This document shows, one piece after another, positions 22,657 to 29,888 of a stretch of 64,000 nt of DNA (positions within the stretch are counted from its first letter, which is position 1; the number at the start of each line of letters is the position of its first letter). This DNA is from Brevibacterium gallinarum (lineage in GTDB: Bacteria > Actinomycetota > Actinomycetes > Actinomycetales > Brevibacteriaceae), in contig NZ_JACSPY010000004.1 of NCBI RefSeq assembly GCF_014836885.1, positions 124,001-188,000 of the forward strand, read 5' to 3'. The position numbers were made by a program, and so were the translations under genes. The notes below the pieces were generated by a model that worked only from the letters and a program-made list of their open reading frames with translations, searched no databases and was not told the DNA's origin.

Positions 22657-23197
22657 TCGAGCGCTGAACGACTTCGCTGCCGAGCTGCGCAGCGCCGGAC
22701 AGGCCCCGCAGGCAGAGTTTCTGCTCGCTGCGGGGCCTGCCGCATTGTCGAAGAGCGCCGGTCCGGATCACTTCACTGCCAGCTGCGTCGTCTTCGACCT
22801 CGCAGCCGATGATCGGCGGGTGCTTCTGCAGCAGCACCGCAAGACCGGCAAGTGGATGCAGTTCGGTGGCCACGTCGAGGCGCATGATGATTCGTTTGCT
22901 GCCGCAGCCGCGCGCGAGCTGAGCGAGGAGGCGGGTCTGTGCTCCTGGCGCTGGTTCTCCCCCATGCCTGTGTCCGTGACCTCGTACACCCTCTCAGCCC
23001 AGCACGGCCGGTGCACCCGTCACCGGGATGTGCTCTTCGCAGCCGATGCCTCTGAGACCGAATCGGTGAGCGTCTCGCCGGAGTCCCACGCGCTCGGCTG
23101 GTTCAGCCTCGATGCGCTGCCGGATCAGCTCATGCCGGATCTGACCGACCGGCTTCCGAAGCTGTGGGATGCTGCTCACCAGCTCGCACAGCGCTGA
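22628..23197 (+). CDS. NUDIX hydrolase
   Basis: The roughly 189-residue protein contains a NUDIX box, GGHVEAHDDSFAAAAARELS followed by EEAG, flanked by the usual beta strands. The substrate is not clear; relatives act on nucleoside diphosphate derivatives. The start is uncertain because the gene overlaps the upstream gene: ATG 22628 has GTGGAG with 6-nt spacing, and ATGs at 22637, 22643 and 22646 are also in frame. It is translationally coupled to the metalloprotease-like gene. Its 3' end is convergent with the YgjP-like gene. Confidence 0.85.
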   Translation: MAPMRMMSADRALNDFAAELRSAGQAPQAEFLLAAGPAALSKSAGPDHFTASCVVFDLAADDRRVLLQQHRKTGKWMQFGGHVEAHDDSFAAAAARELSEEAGLCSWRWFSPMPVSVTSYTLSAQHGRCTRHRDVLFAADASETESVSVSPESHALGWFSLDALPDQLMPDLTDRLPKLWDAAHQLAQR

Positions 23198-23209
23198 CTC
23201 ACAGGCTGG

Positions 23210-23752
23210 TCAGCTGGTGTGCCGGGCTTCGCCCTCTCCGTAGCTGAACCCCGACAGGAAGATGTCGGCGTCCTTGGTGCGCTCATAGCGGTCCGTCAGC
23301 GCATGGAAGGCCGGCGAGTGATTGGGCTCGCGCAGGTGCGCGAGCTCGTGGACGAGCACCGCATCGAGGACCCACGCCGGCACCTCGCGCAGGCGCTCGG
23401 AGATCCGGATCTGACCGGTGGCCGACGTCGTCGACCCGAATCGGGTGCGCTGATTGGACACCCAGCGCACCGAGGTCGGGGCGATCCCATCGTCGAAGAG
23501 ACGTGCGTTCAGCTCATCCGCGCGGGCTTCCAGATCCTCATCACCTGGTGCCGGCACCGCAGCCCGGCGCTCCAGGCGCTCGATGAGCCGTGCGATCGAG
23601 GAGATGTTGCGCTCCAGGTCGAATCGGGCAGGCACAGCCAGCTGATAACCCACCGGGGTCTTCGTCGCCGAGATCGTCTTGCGGCGTCGCGCTGAGCGCT
23701 TGAGGGTGATCGTGCCGTCGCCGATCCCTGCTCGCACATCCGAGGCGTCCAC
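23210..23752 (-). CDS. YgjP-like (DUF45/M48-type) metal-dependent hydrolase
   Basis: The 180-residue protein has the gluzincin motif HELAHLREPNHSPAFHALTD, giving the zinc ligands of HExxH and a downstream His, at about residues 138-157. The N-terminal part is basic and beta-rich (TITLKRSARRRKT). YgjP-like proteins are conserved in bacteria; a natural substrate is not known. The GTG start at 23752 has a weak GGTGAGAG site. It is convergent with the NUDIX gene. Confidence 0.82.
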   Translation of the reverse strand: MDASDVRAGIGDGTITLKRSARRRKTISATKTPVGYQLAVPARFDLERNISSIARLIERLERRAAVPAPGDEDLEARADELNARLFDDGIAPTSVRWVSNQRTRFGSTTSATGQIRISERLREVPAWVLDAVLVHELAHLREPNHSPAFHALTDRYERTKDADIFLSGFSYGEGEARHTS

Positions 23753-24141
23753 GTACTCTCACCCTGCCCTTTCACACGGCTCTGCCACTGCAGACATCTT
23801 CGCACGCCGCACAGACATCACCACCGCCGCCGGGCCCATCGACTCCGCCGGACCCGCCGACTCCACCTCCCGCGTGACAGCCACCACTCGACCGGCAGCG
23901 ACCTGCCACAGGCGGCAGGGAAAACCAAGCCGCAACGCCGCAGTCAGGAGCTCCGGAAAAAATTCTCGAGATTTCTTTGTGTCCACACCTCACCCAGGGG
24001 GTGATTCCTCACGTCAATCGGGACTTCCCGGCAGTTGCGCTCACCCGAACCCGATACACAATGCACACCGTTATCCACACAAACGGCGTCAGTTCCCCGG
24101 CGTTTTCCACACACCATGCACAGGGGGTGCTCGGCAGTCTG

Positions 24142-24171
24142 TTGACGTGGGTGCGGCAAGCGGCATAGTTT
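24142..24171 (+). promoter_or_regulatory. Promoter of the candidate structured RNA
   Basis: TTGACG (24142-24147) is followed by a -10-like TAGTTT (24166-24171, 18-nt spacer) or the overlapping ATAGTT (17-nt spacer). The -35 element differs from TTGACA by one base. Transcription would start near 24178. Confidence 0.6.
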
Positions 24172-24177
24172 GAGGAG

Positions 24178-24322
24178 TCAGACCCTCGGAAAACCCGAGA
24201 TTCGTGGGCTGGGGGAAGGTTCACGAAACTCGCGAGCGGCTGAGGGCTTCGACCGGGCGAACAGCTCTGACGGCGTGCATCTCACGCCTCATGTCATGAG
24301 TGCGTTCGCCCGGTCTCATTTC
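24178..24322 (+). ncRNA. Candidate structured RNA of about 145 nt with a three-way junction
   Basis: Downstream of the promoter come hairpins CTCGG-CCGAG (24185-24199) and TTCGTG-CACGAA (24201-24227). They are followed by a perfect 12-bp stem formed by GACCGGGCGAAC (24251-24262) and 24304-24315. This stem encloses two further perfect hairpins, GGCGTG-CACGCC (24272-24288) and CTCAT-ATGAG (24288-24300), making a three-way junction. A short U-rich stretch (TCATTTCTGTC) follows. No open reading frame in it looks real. It could be an independent small RNA or a 5' leader of the gene starting at 24427. I do not recognise it as a known RNA family. Confidence 0.5.
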
Positions 24323-24426
24323 TGTCTGGGCCCGTTTCTGCACAGAGTTTTCCACAATCGCCTCATCCCCCTGTCCGTGCATGTGCGTGTGAGCCTACGA
24401 TGCCGGTGTACAAGGGGGTTCACGGC

Positions 24427-25317
24427 ATGAGATATCAGCTTTACCGATCGGTACCGGTGGTCTGGCGCAGCACACGATGCATCCAATTCGGTGTCGACTC
24501 CCCCGTGCTCATCGACGGGCTCACCGCGGCCGACACCGAACTCATCAATGCGATCCGGATGGGCATCAGCGCCCGCGACTTCGACGCCCGCGCAGCCCAT
24601 CTCGAAGTCAGCCCGGCTCGCTCAGCTTCGCTGCTGTCCCTTCTGAGTGAAGCCGGTGTGCTCATGCCTGTTGAGCGCACTGCGTATCGGGCCGGCAGCA
24701 CCGCGCACGTCGATGCCTATGCCGCCCGGATCCGGGCAGAGCCCAGCAGCATCACCGGACAGCTCACTCGACCCAGCGTGCTCGTCCTCGGGCCGCTGCG
24801 ACGCGGACTCCAGGCCCTGCTCGTGGCCGCCGGCATGCGCGCTGACATCATCGACCGGGCCGAGGATGCACTGACGGCGGACCGGCCGCTCGTCGTGCTG
24901 ACCGGCGCCTGGGTCGATGACGCGGTGGGCGCTGGATTCCTCCATGAGCACGGGATCGACCACTGCCACGTCACGGTCGGGCAGGAGCAGGTGCGTCTGT
25001 CGCATGTGATCCGGGCACAGGAGACTCCCTGCACGCGCTGTGCGATCGGCTTCCGCTGCGATGACGACGCCGACTGGTTCGGCAGCTGGCAGGCGCTGTG
25101 GCAGCAGGCTCCCTCCGCGTCGCTGCTCGATCCGGTGCTGTGCGCTCTGGCGTATGCGCATCAGGCCGAGCGCGTGCGCGAGCACATTCTGAATCCCGGC
25201 TGTGTCGCCGATGATCTCGTCGTCTCCGCCGGCGGCGAGGTCGTCATCGAGACACCGGAGTTCCATGCCAGCTGCGATTGCCGGGCATCCGTCCTGCAGC
25301 ATCTGAGCCGCGTGTGA
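24427..25317 (+). CDS. ThiF/TOMM-cyclodehydratase-like protein (Rv3196-type)
   Basis: The 296-residue protein has a winged-helix-like N-terminal part (about 1-85) and a Rossmann-like centre (SVLVLGPLRRGLQALLVAAG). A cysteine pair sits in ETPCTRCAIGFRCDDDADWF (about residues 196-215), and the C-terminus contains CDC. This layout resembles the ThiF-like half of azole-forming (TOMM) cyclodehydratases, where paired cysteines bind zinc, but no YcaO protein or precursor peptide is nearby. Similar proteins sit beside uvrD2 in other actinobacteria. I infer peptide- or protein-binding rather than modification. ATG 24427 has AAGGGGG 8 nt upstream; GTG 24406 is an alternative start. Confidence 0.6.
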   Translation: MRYQLYRSVPVVWRSTRCIQFGVDSPVLIDGLTAADTELINAIRMGISARDFDARAAHLEVSPARSASLLSLLSEAGVLMPVERTAYRAGSTAHVDAYAARIRAEPSSITGQLTRPSVLVLGPLRRGLQALLVAAGMRADIIDRAEDALTADRPLVVLTGAWVDDAVGAGFLHEHGIDHCHVTVGQEQVRLSHVIRAQETPCTRCAIGFRCDDDADWFGSWQALWQQAPSASLLDPVLCALAYAHQAERVREHILNPGCVADDLVVSAGGEVVIETPEFHASCDCRASVLQHLSRV

Positions 25318-27465
25318 TCAGGAGGCGTTGTCACTGCGCTGCTGACGGACGGTCTCGATGATCGCCTCACCGAACTGCTCCTGTTTGACCGGGCCGATGC
25401 CAGGCACCCGGGCGAGCTCTTCCCGGTTTCGGGGCGCAACCTCGGCAACCATATTCAGCGTCGCGTTCGTCAGCACCATGTAGGCAGGGATCTGGTGGTC
25501 CTCCGAAGCCTGCTTGCGCCAGTCCTTGAGCGCTTCGAGCAGCTGCGGGTCGATGGCTCCTGGGCAGTCGCCGCAGCGACCGATGCGGCGTTCGACGATG
25601 TTGACGAGGACCTTCTGGCACTTCTGACAGTGCACCGTGTCTCCCCCGCGGGTCGTGCCGGCAGCCCGGCTGCGCCGTGCCTGCGGGACCTGCCGGAGCT
25701 GGTCGCCGCGCAGTTCGGCCAGGAAGCGTGACGGGCGCCGCGATCCGGCCCGGCCGGCATGCCGGGCTTTCGACCAGCTCAGCCGCAGCTGCTTGCGCGC
25801 ACGGGTCACCGCGACATAGAGCAGCCGGCGCTCCTCGGCGATCTCGGCTGGTTCGCTAGCATAGCTGATGGGCATCAGCCCCTCGCTGAGGCCCACGACG
25901 TGAACGCTGTCCCATTCCAAGCCCTTGGCCGCGTGCACAGAGGCCAGTGTGACGCCGTTGATCGGCGGAGCGAACTGGTGCTCCTGCCGGTCGGCGAGCT
26001 CGGCGACGAACGTCTCCAATGGCACCGGTATCTCGCTGTCGGCCTGCATCGCCTCGGCAAGGTCGACGATGGCGGCAAGCGATTCCCACTTCTCGCGGGC
26101 GGCACCCACCCGCGATTCGCCGGCGGCACTCCAGCCGGTGTTCTCCAGCACCTCGCGGACCACCTCGGGCAGCGGCCCTACCCCGTGGGTGCGGGTGGCG
26201 GCGTTGAGCATGACGAGGGCCTGCTTGACCTCTGGGCGGGCGAAGAACCGCTCCCCGCCGCGCAGCACATAGGTGATGCCGCGGGCGGCGAGGGCCTCTT
26301 CGTAGGCCTGGCTCTGGCCGTTGGTGCGGAACAGCACCGCGATGTCCTGGGCGGCGCGTCCGGCAGCGAGCTCATGGGCGACGGCGTCTGCCACGGCTGC
26401 TGCCTCGGATGGGTCGTCGCCGTATTCGAAGTACTGCACCGGGCCCATGCGGGGATGGGTGGCCTGGAGCACGAGCGCCCCGCGGCCGGTGTGGGTCAGC
26501 AGCCGGTTGGCGGTGTCGACGATGTCGGCACTCGATCGGTAGTTGCGCACCAGTCTGACGGTCGAGGCGTTGGGCAGGTCCCGGCGCAGGCCGAGCAGGA
26601 ATGAGTCGGTGGCACCGGCGAACGTGTAGATGGTCTGGGCTGGATCGCCGACGACGCACAGGCTCTCGCGTCTGCCCAGCCAGCGGCGCAGCAGGTCATA
26701 CTGCAGCGGGGAGACGTCTTGGAACTCGTCGACGACGAAGCTGCTGTACTGGGAGTGGACTTTCGCGGCGATGTCCTCGCGGGTGCCGAGCACGCCGTTG
26801 AGCACGAGGAGGACGTCTTCGAAGTCGATGAGGCGGCGGCGGGATTTCATCTCCGAGTAGGCGAGCATGATCCGCTCCATGCTGGCGACATCGATGCCGT
26901 CGGGCAGCTCGCGGTCACCTGCAGCGTGCAGGTATTCCTCGACGCCGAGCAGGGAGGCTGCGGCGTACTCGATCTCGGCTGCGACATCGCGGACGACTTC
27001 GCGTTCTGGTTCGAAGCCGAGGCCGGCCATCGTCTGCGAGAGCACTCCGGCTTTGTGCGTCAGCAGGTCGGGAAACGGACCTTCGGCGATTGATGACCAG
27101 AAGAACCGCAGCTGTCGCAGCGCAGCTGAGTGGAAGGTGCGGGCCTGCACGCTGGGCACGCCGAGGCTGCGCAGCCGGGAGCGCATCTCACCGGCGGCCT
27201 TCGATGTGAACGTCAGGGCGAGCACCTCGGTAGGGCGGAACTGCCGGGTGTGCACGCCGTAGGCGATGCGGTGTGTCATCGCTCGTGTCTTGCCGGTGCC
27301 TGCACCGGCAAGGACGACGAGCGGGCCGTCGAAGTGCTCGGCAACCTGCCGCTGTTCGGGGTCGAGGGCGGCCAGCAGCTCTTCGGCGACCGGTCCCGAG
27401 GCGCCGGGGCCTGGGGGCGTATCCGCGTGGCTGTGCGCGCGGGGCTGGGTGGGCTGTGGGCTCAT
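25318..27465 (-). CDS. uvrD2: ATP-dependent DNA helicase UvrD2 with tetracysteine and HRDC domains
   Basis: The 715-residue superfamily 1A helicase has Walker A GAGTGKT, motif II VVDEFQDVSPLQYD, motif III-type GDPAQTIYTFAGA and motif VI VAVTRARKQL. After the motor comes a four-cysteine motif (CQKCQ...CGDC) and then an HRDC domain (YMVLTNATLNMVAEVAPRNR). This is the actinobacterial UvrD2 arrangement; in mycobacteria the protein is essential and needs the tetracysteine part for unwinding. ATG 27465 overlaps the nudC stop codon by 4 bases (ATGA). The gene ends directly against the convergent ThiF-like gene. Confidence 0.93.
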   Translation of the reverse strand: MSPQPTQPRAHSHADTPPGPGASGPVAEELLAALDPEQRQVAEHFDGPLVVLAGAGTGKTRAMTHRIAYGVHTRQFRPTEVLALTFTSKAAGEMRSRLRSLGVPSVQARTFHSAALRQLRFFWSSIAEGPFPDLLTHKAGVLSQTMAGLGFEPEREVVRDVAAEIEYAAASLLGVEEYLHAAGDRELPDGIDVASMERIMLAYSEMKSRRRLIDFEDVLLVLNGVLGTREDIAAKVHSQYSSFVVDEFQDVSPLQYDLLRRWLGRRESLCVVGDPAQTIYTFAGATDSFLLGLRRDLPNASTVRLVRNYRSSADIVDTANRLLTHTGRGALVLQATHPRMGPVQYFEYGDDPSEAAAVADAVAHELAAGRAAQDIAVLFRTNGQSQAYEEALAARGITYVLRGGERFFARPEVKQALVMLNAATRTHGVGPLPEVVREVLENTGWSAAGESRVGAAREKWESLAAIVDLAEAMQADSEIPVPLETFVAELADRQEHQFAPPINGVTLASVHAAKGLEWDSVHVVGLSEGLMPISYASEPAEIAEERRLLYVAVTRARKQLRLSWSKARHAGRAGSRRPSRFLAELRGDQLRQVPQARRSRAAGTTRGGDTVHCQKCQKVLVNIVERRIGRCGDCPGAIDPQLLEALKDWRKQASEDHQIPAYMVLTNATLNMVAEVAPRNREELARVPGIGPVKQEQFGEAIIETVRQQRSDNAS

Positions 27466-28442
27466 GCGTTGTGCATCCACGCGGAGATGAGCTGGCCTGC
27501 GATCGAGACGCTGCCGGGCACCGAGACGGCACCGGTGTCGACCTGTTCGCGCAGCTCCTCACGCGTGAACCAGCGCAGGCCGGAGATCTCGACGAGATCG
27601 GCCTGGAAGTCCAGCGTCTGCGCCTCGACGCTGAAGCCGAGCATGAGCGAGGCAGGGAACGGCCACGGCTGCGATCCGAGGTAGCGGGGGTTGCGGCACG
27701 GCACGCGTGCTTCTTCCCAGACCTCGCGCACCACGGCGTTCTCCAGGGTCTCTCCGGGTTCGACGAAACCTGCGAGGACTGAGAAGCGGTCTTCGGGCCA
27801 GGCCGCGTTGCTGCCGAGCAGGAGGCGTTCGGTGCCGTGCTCGTCGGTGTGCACGACGGCCATGATGACAGCCGGGTCGGTGCGCGGGAAGTGCTCGCTG
27901 CCGGCCTCGGGATCCCTGCGCACCCAGCCGCCGCGCATCGGCACAGTTGGCGCGCCGTTGCGCGGCGAGTGCGTATGTGTGCGGTGCCAGTTGCCCACCG
28001 CGACGAGTTCGCAGGCCAGTCCTGCGTCGCGGTCGCTGAGCGCCTCGGCGATCTCGCGCAGCGGCAGCCAGGTCGGCTCGGCTGCGTCGATGCCGCTGGC
28101 CGGTGCGTCGAGGAAGTCGACGGCGTCCCGGTCGCGCTGCGCGGCCAATGAGGAGTCGATCGCCGCACGTCCCGCATCGGTGAGGTCGATGCCGATCCAA
28201 TGGGTGTCGGTGTCGTCGACGCCCAGGTAGATCTGGGTGGAGTCCTCCGGCACCTCAGCTTCGGTCACCGGGGCCAGGCCGCCTGAGGCGACGAGCAGGT
28301 AGCCGCGGTGGGCAAGGATCCCGTGCACGCGCGAACGCTGCCACAGCTCGGAGAGATCGCCGTCGGATCCGCGCGCCGCATCGTTGCGGTCGACGGCACT
28401 GCGGGCAAGGCTGGCCGGCTGGAGCATCGGGAGGGGTTTCAT
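27462..28442 (-). CDS. nudC: NudC-type NAD(P)H pyrophosphatase lacking the zinc-ribbon cysteines
   Basis: The 326-residue protein contains the NUDIX box (GFVEPGETLENAVVREVWEE) and directly after it SQPWPFPASLM, the specific signature of NADH pyrophosphatases, which hydrolyse NADH and remove NAD caps from RNA. The usual preceding zinc ribbon keeps its frame (NWHRTHTHSPRNGAPT, GGWVRRDPEAGSEHFPRTDP), but all four cysteines are replaced, by Ser, Asn, Asp and Ala. The start at ATG 28442 is supported by a TACAGT box 7 nt upstream (leaderless). It is coupled to uvrD2 by a 4-base overlap, as in mycobacteria. Confidence 0.9.
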   Translation of the reverse strand: MKPLPMLQPASLARSAVDRNDAARGSDGDLSELWQRSRVHGILAHRGYLLVASGGLAPVTEAEVPEDSTQIYLGVDDTDTHWIGIDLTDAGRAAIDSSLAAQRDRDAVDFLDAPASGIDAAEPTWLPLREIAEALSDRDAGLACELVAVGNWHRTHTHSPRNGAPTVPMRGGWVRRDPEAGSEHFPRTDPAVIMAVVHTDEHGTERLLLGSNAAWPEDRFSVLAGFVEPGETLENAVVREVWEEARVPCRNPRYLGSQPWPFPASLMLGFSVEAQTLDFQADLVEISGLRWFTREELREQVDTGAVSVPGSVSIAGQLISAWMHNA

Positions 28443-28449
28443 GCGTTCC

Positions 28450-28455
28450 ACTGTA
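28450..28455 (-). promoter_or_regulatory. -10 box of a probable leaderless nudC promoter
   Basis: TACAGT on the minus strand ends 7 nt before ATG 28442, with no Shine-Dalgarno site between. Confidence 0.5.
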
Positions 28456-28569
28456 GCGAAGGGCAGGGACATCGATTCGAGGAATGGCCGCGCCTGTGGA
28501 GGACGCGAACTTCTGCCACCGGGCGGCGGCATCGGAGTGTAGATCCACCAACCTCCGCGCGCGGACAGG

Positions 28570-28575
28570 TAGATT
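28570..28575 (+). promoter_or_regulatory. -10 box of a probable leaderless promoter for the phosphotransferase-like gene
   Basis: TAGATT ends 7 nt before GTG 28583. Together with the nudC box it makes a divergent pair of leaderless starts in a 140-base gap. Confidence 0.5.
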
Positions 28576-28582
28576 GGGTGAC

Positions 28583-29884
28583 GTGGACACCTTGGGACTC
28601 AGGCTTGCAGCAATCGCCGCCGGACAGATCGCCGGTTTCGAACCGTCGCTGTGGACGAAGCTGCCGGATTCGCGCGGCCCGCGTGTGCTGCTCAGCGATG
28701 AGGACCGCTCGCTGGTCGTCAGCCTCATCCCCGACTCTGATGTGCCGGCCGCTCAGACCGAGGCAGTGGCGTGCGCTGTGCTGCGCAGCCTGCTGCCCGA
28801 TACGCAGATCGGGTTCCCGCAGATCCTCGCGACCGTTCGGGCTCCGAATGACCTGACCGAGGACGACCGCACTTACGAGGTCCAGATCTCCGACCCTCTG
28901 GCCGGCACCCCTGCAACGCTGGAGGGCTTCGCAGAATCCCAGCAGCTGGTCAGCGCACTGGCCGACTTCCTCGCCGACCTGCACAACAGCGACACCGGTG
29001 CGGTCGCCGATGCCGGGCTCGTCGTCCATGATTCGGCTGAGCTGCGCGAACAGCTGCTGGCTGATCTCGATCGCGCGGCCGGCACCGGGCTTGTGCCTGC
29101 GGTGCTGCTGCAGCGCTGGGAAGACGCCCTGGAGAACGTCTCGACCTGGCGGTTCCTGCCCTGCCCGATCCACGCAACGCTGGCTCCGGAGGCGATCCGC
29201 ATCGAAGATGAGCGCATCACCAGTGTCAGTGATTTCTTCCGCTTCCGAGTCGGCGACCCGGCAGCCGACTTAGCGGCGGTGTCGACGTTTGTGGAGGGCT
29301 CCCACTACGAGCACTTCCTCGACCGCTACCGCCAGCAGCGCGACATCAAGGATGCCGGTCTGCAGGCACGCGCCGAGCTGCTGGCCGAACTGGCAGTCCT
29401 CGACTGGCTGCTGCTGGCAGTCGACACCGAAGATGAGACCGCGAAGTCCGATGCGGTCGCCCTGCTGAATTCGCTTGCCGAGGTGGCGACAGCTGATGCC
29501 GAACAGCCCCGGCATGCCCAGCCGTACGAGTTCACCGATCGCCGCGAGGCCCTGGCAGATGACGCAGCCACCCACGAGGAGGACGCCCCTGCGCCAGGGT
29601 CTGCAGAGGACACTCCCGCAGCGGACACTCCCGCAGCGGACACTCCTGCAGAGGATACGTCTGCAGACGATGAGCCCGACACGGCCTCGCCTGGGCTGTC
29701 CGCACCTGATCTGCAGCCGCGAGTCGAACCGCAGGTGCAGCGCAGCAGCGACCCTGACACATTCCGTCCGGCAGCTGACCCCGCCCCGTTTGACGAGGGA
29801 GTCTCAGCAGACGTGCCGACGGAGCGCATCATGGATGTCGACGAGCAGCCGCAGGAATCCGGCGAACGTCCCGAGAAGTTCTGA
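28583..29884 (+). CDS. Aminoglycoside-phosphotransferase-like protein with degenerate catalytic loop
   Basis: The 433-residue protein has the outline of the APH/choline kinase-like fold in its first 300 residues. The region where active members read HGDLxxxN followed by IDW instead reads CPIHATLAPEAIRIED and VSDFFRFRVGDPAADLA. The catalytic Asp and the metal-binding Asn of the loop are therefore replaced by Thr and Ala, while GDPxxDLA is kept. It is probably a pseudokinase or binding protein. The last 130 residues are an acidic Ala/Pro/Asp tail with short tandem repeats. Genes of this type commonly lie between nudC and the adnAB pair in actinobacteria. Start at GTG 28583 is supported by the TAGATT box. 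Confidence 0.7.
   Translation: MDTLGLRLAAIAAGQIAGFEPSLWTKLPDSRGPRVLLSDEDRSLVVSLIPDSDVPAAQTEAVACAVLRSLLPDTQIGFPQILATVRAPNDLTEDDRTYEVQISDPLAGTPATLEGFAESQQLVSALADFLADLHNSDTGAVADAGLVVHDSAELREQLLADLDRAAGTGLVPAVLLQRWEDALENVSTWRFLPCPIHATLAPEAIRIEDERITSVSDFFRFRVGDPAADLAAVSTFVEGSHYEHFLDRYRQQRDIKDAGLQARAELLAELAVLDWLLLAVDTEDETAKSDAVALLNSLAEVATADAEQPRHAQPYEFTDRREALADDAATHEEDAPAPGSAEDTPAADTPAADTPAEDTSADDEPDTASPGLSAPDLQPRVEPQVQRSSDPDTFRPAADPAPFDEGVSADVPTERIMDVDEQPQESGERPEKF
29603..29677 (+). repeat. Five 15-bp tandem repeats in the tail of the phosphotransferase-like gene
   Basis: The unit gcagaggacactccc is repeated with a few changes at 29603, 29618, 29633, 29648 and 29663, coding for (A-E/A-D-T-P)-type pentapeptides. 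It lies in a region predicted to be disordered. Confidence 0.85.
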
Positions 29885-29888
29885 GCGC

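Larger units (their letters stand above)
24071..24356 (+). promoter_or_regulatory. Cluster of DnaA-box-like sequences in a gene-free region
   Basis: TTATCCACA (24071-24079) is a perfect DnaA box. TTTTCCACA occurs at 24103-24111 and 24348-24356, each one base away from it. A GTGTCCACA lies at about 23980, next to an A/T-rich stretch near 23957-23978. The region 23753-24426 otherwise has no gene that I can support. It is not flanked by dnaA or dnaN, so it is not the standard origin. Confidence 0.45.

Noticed and set aside
23679-24173. Plus-strand open frame in the gap before the ThiF-like gene
   Set aside because: It has no ribosome-binding site, starts inside the antisense metallopeptidase gene, and its sequence is low in family-like features; the region reads better as DnaA boxes plus an RNA gene.
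24071-24356. Chromosomal replication origin
   Set aside because: dnaA, dnaN and rpmH are absent and only a few boxes exist; a regulatory or titration site is the most that can be proposed.
29603-29677. CRISPR-like array
   Set aside because: The repeats are 15 bp, in frame inside a coding sequence and lack spacers.
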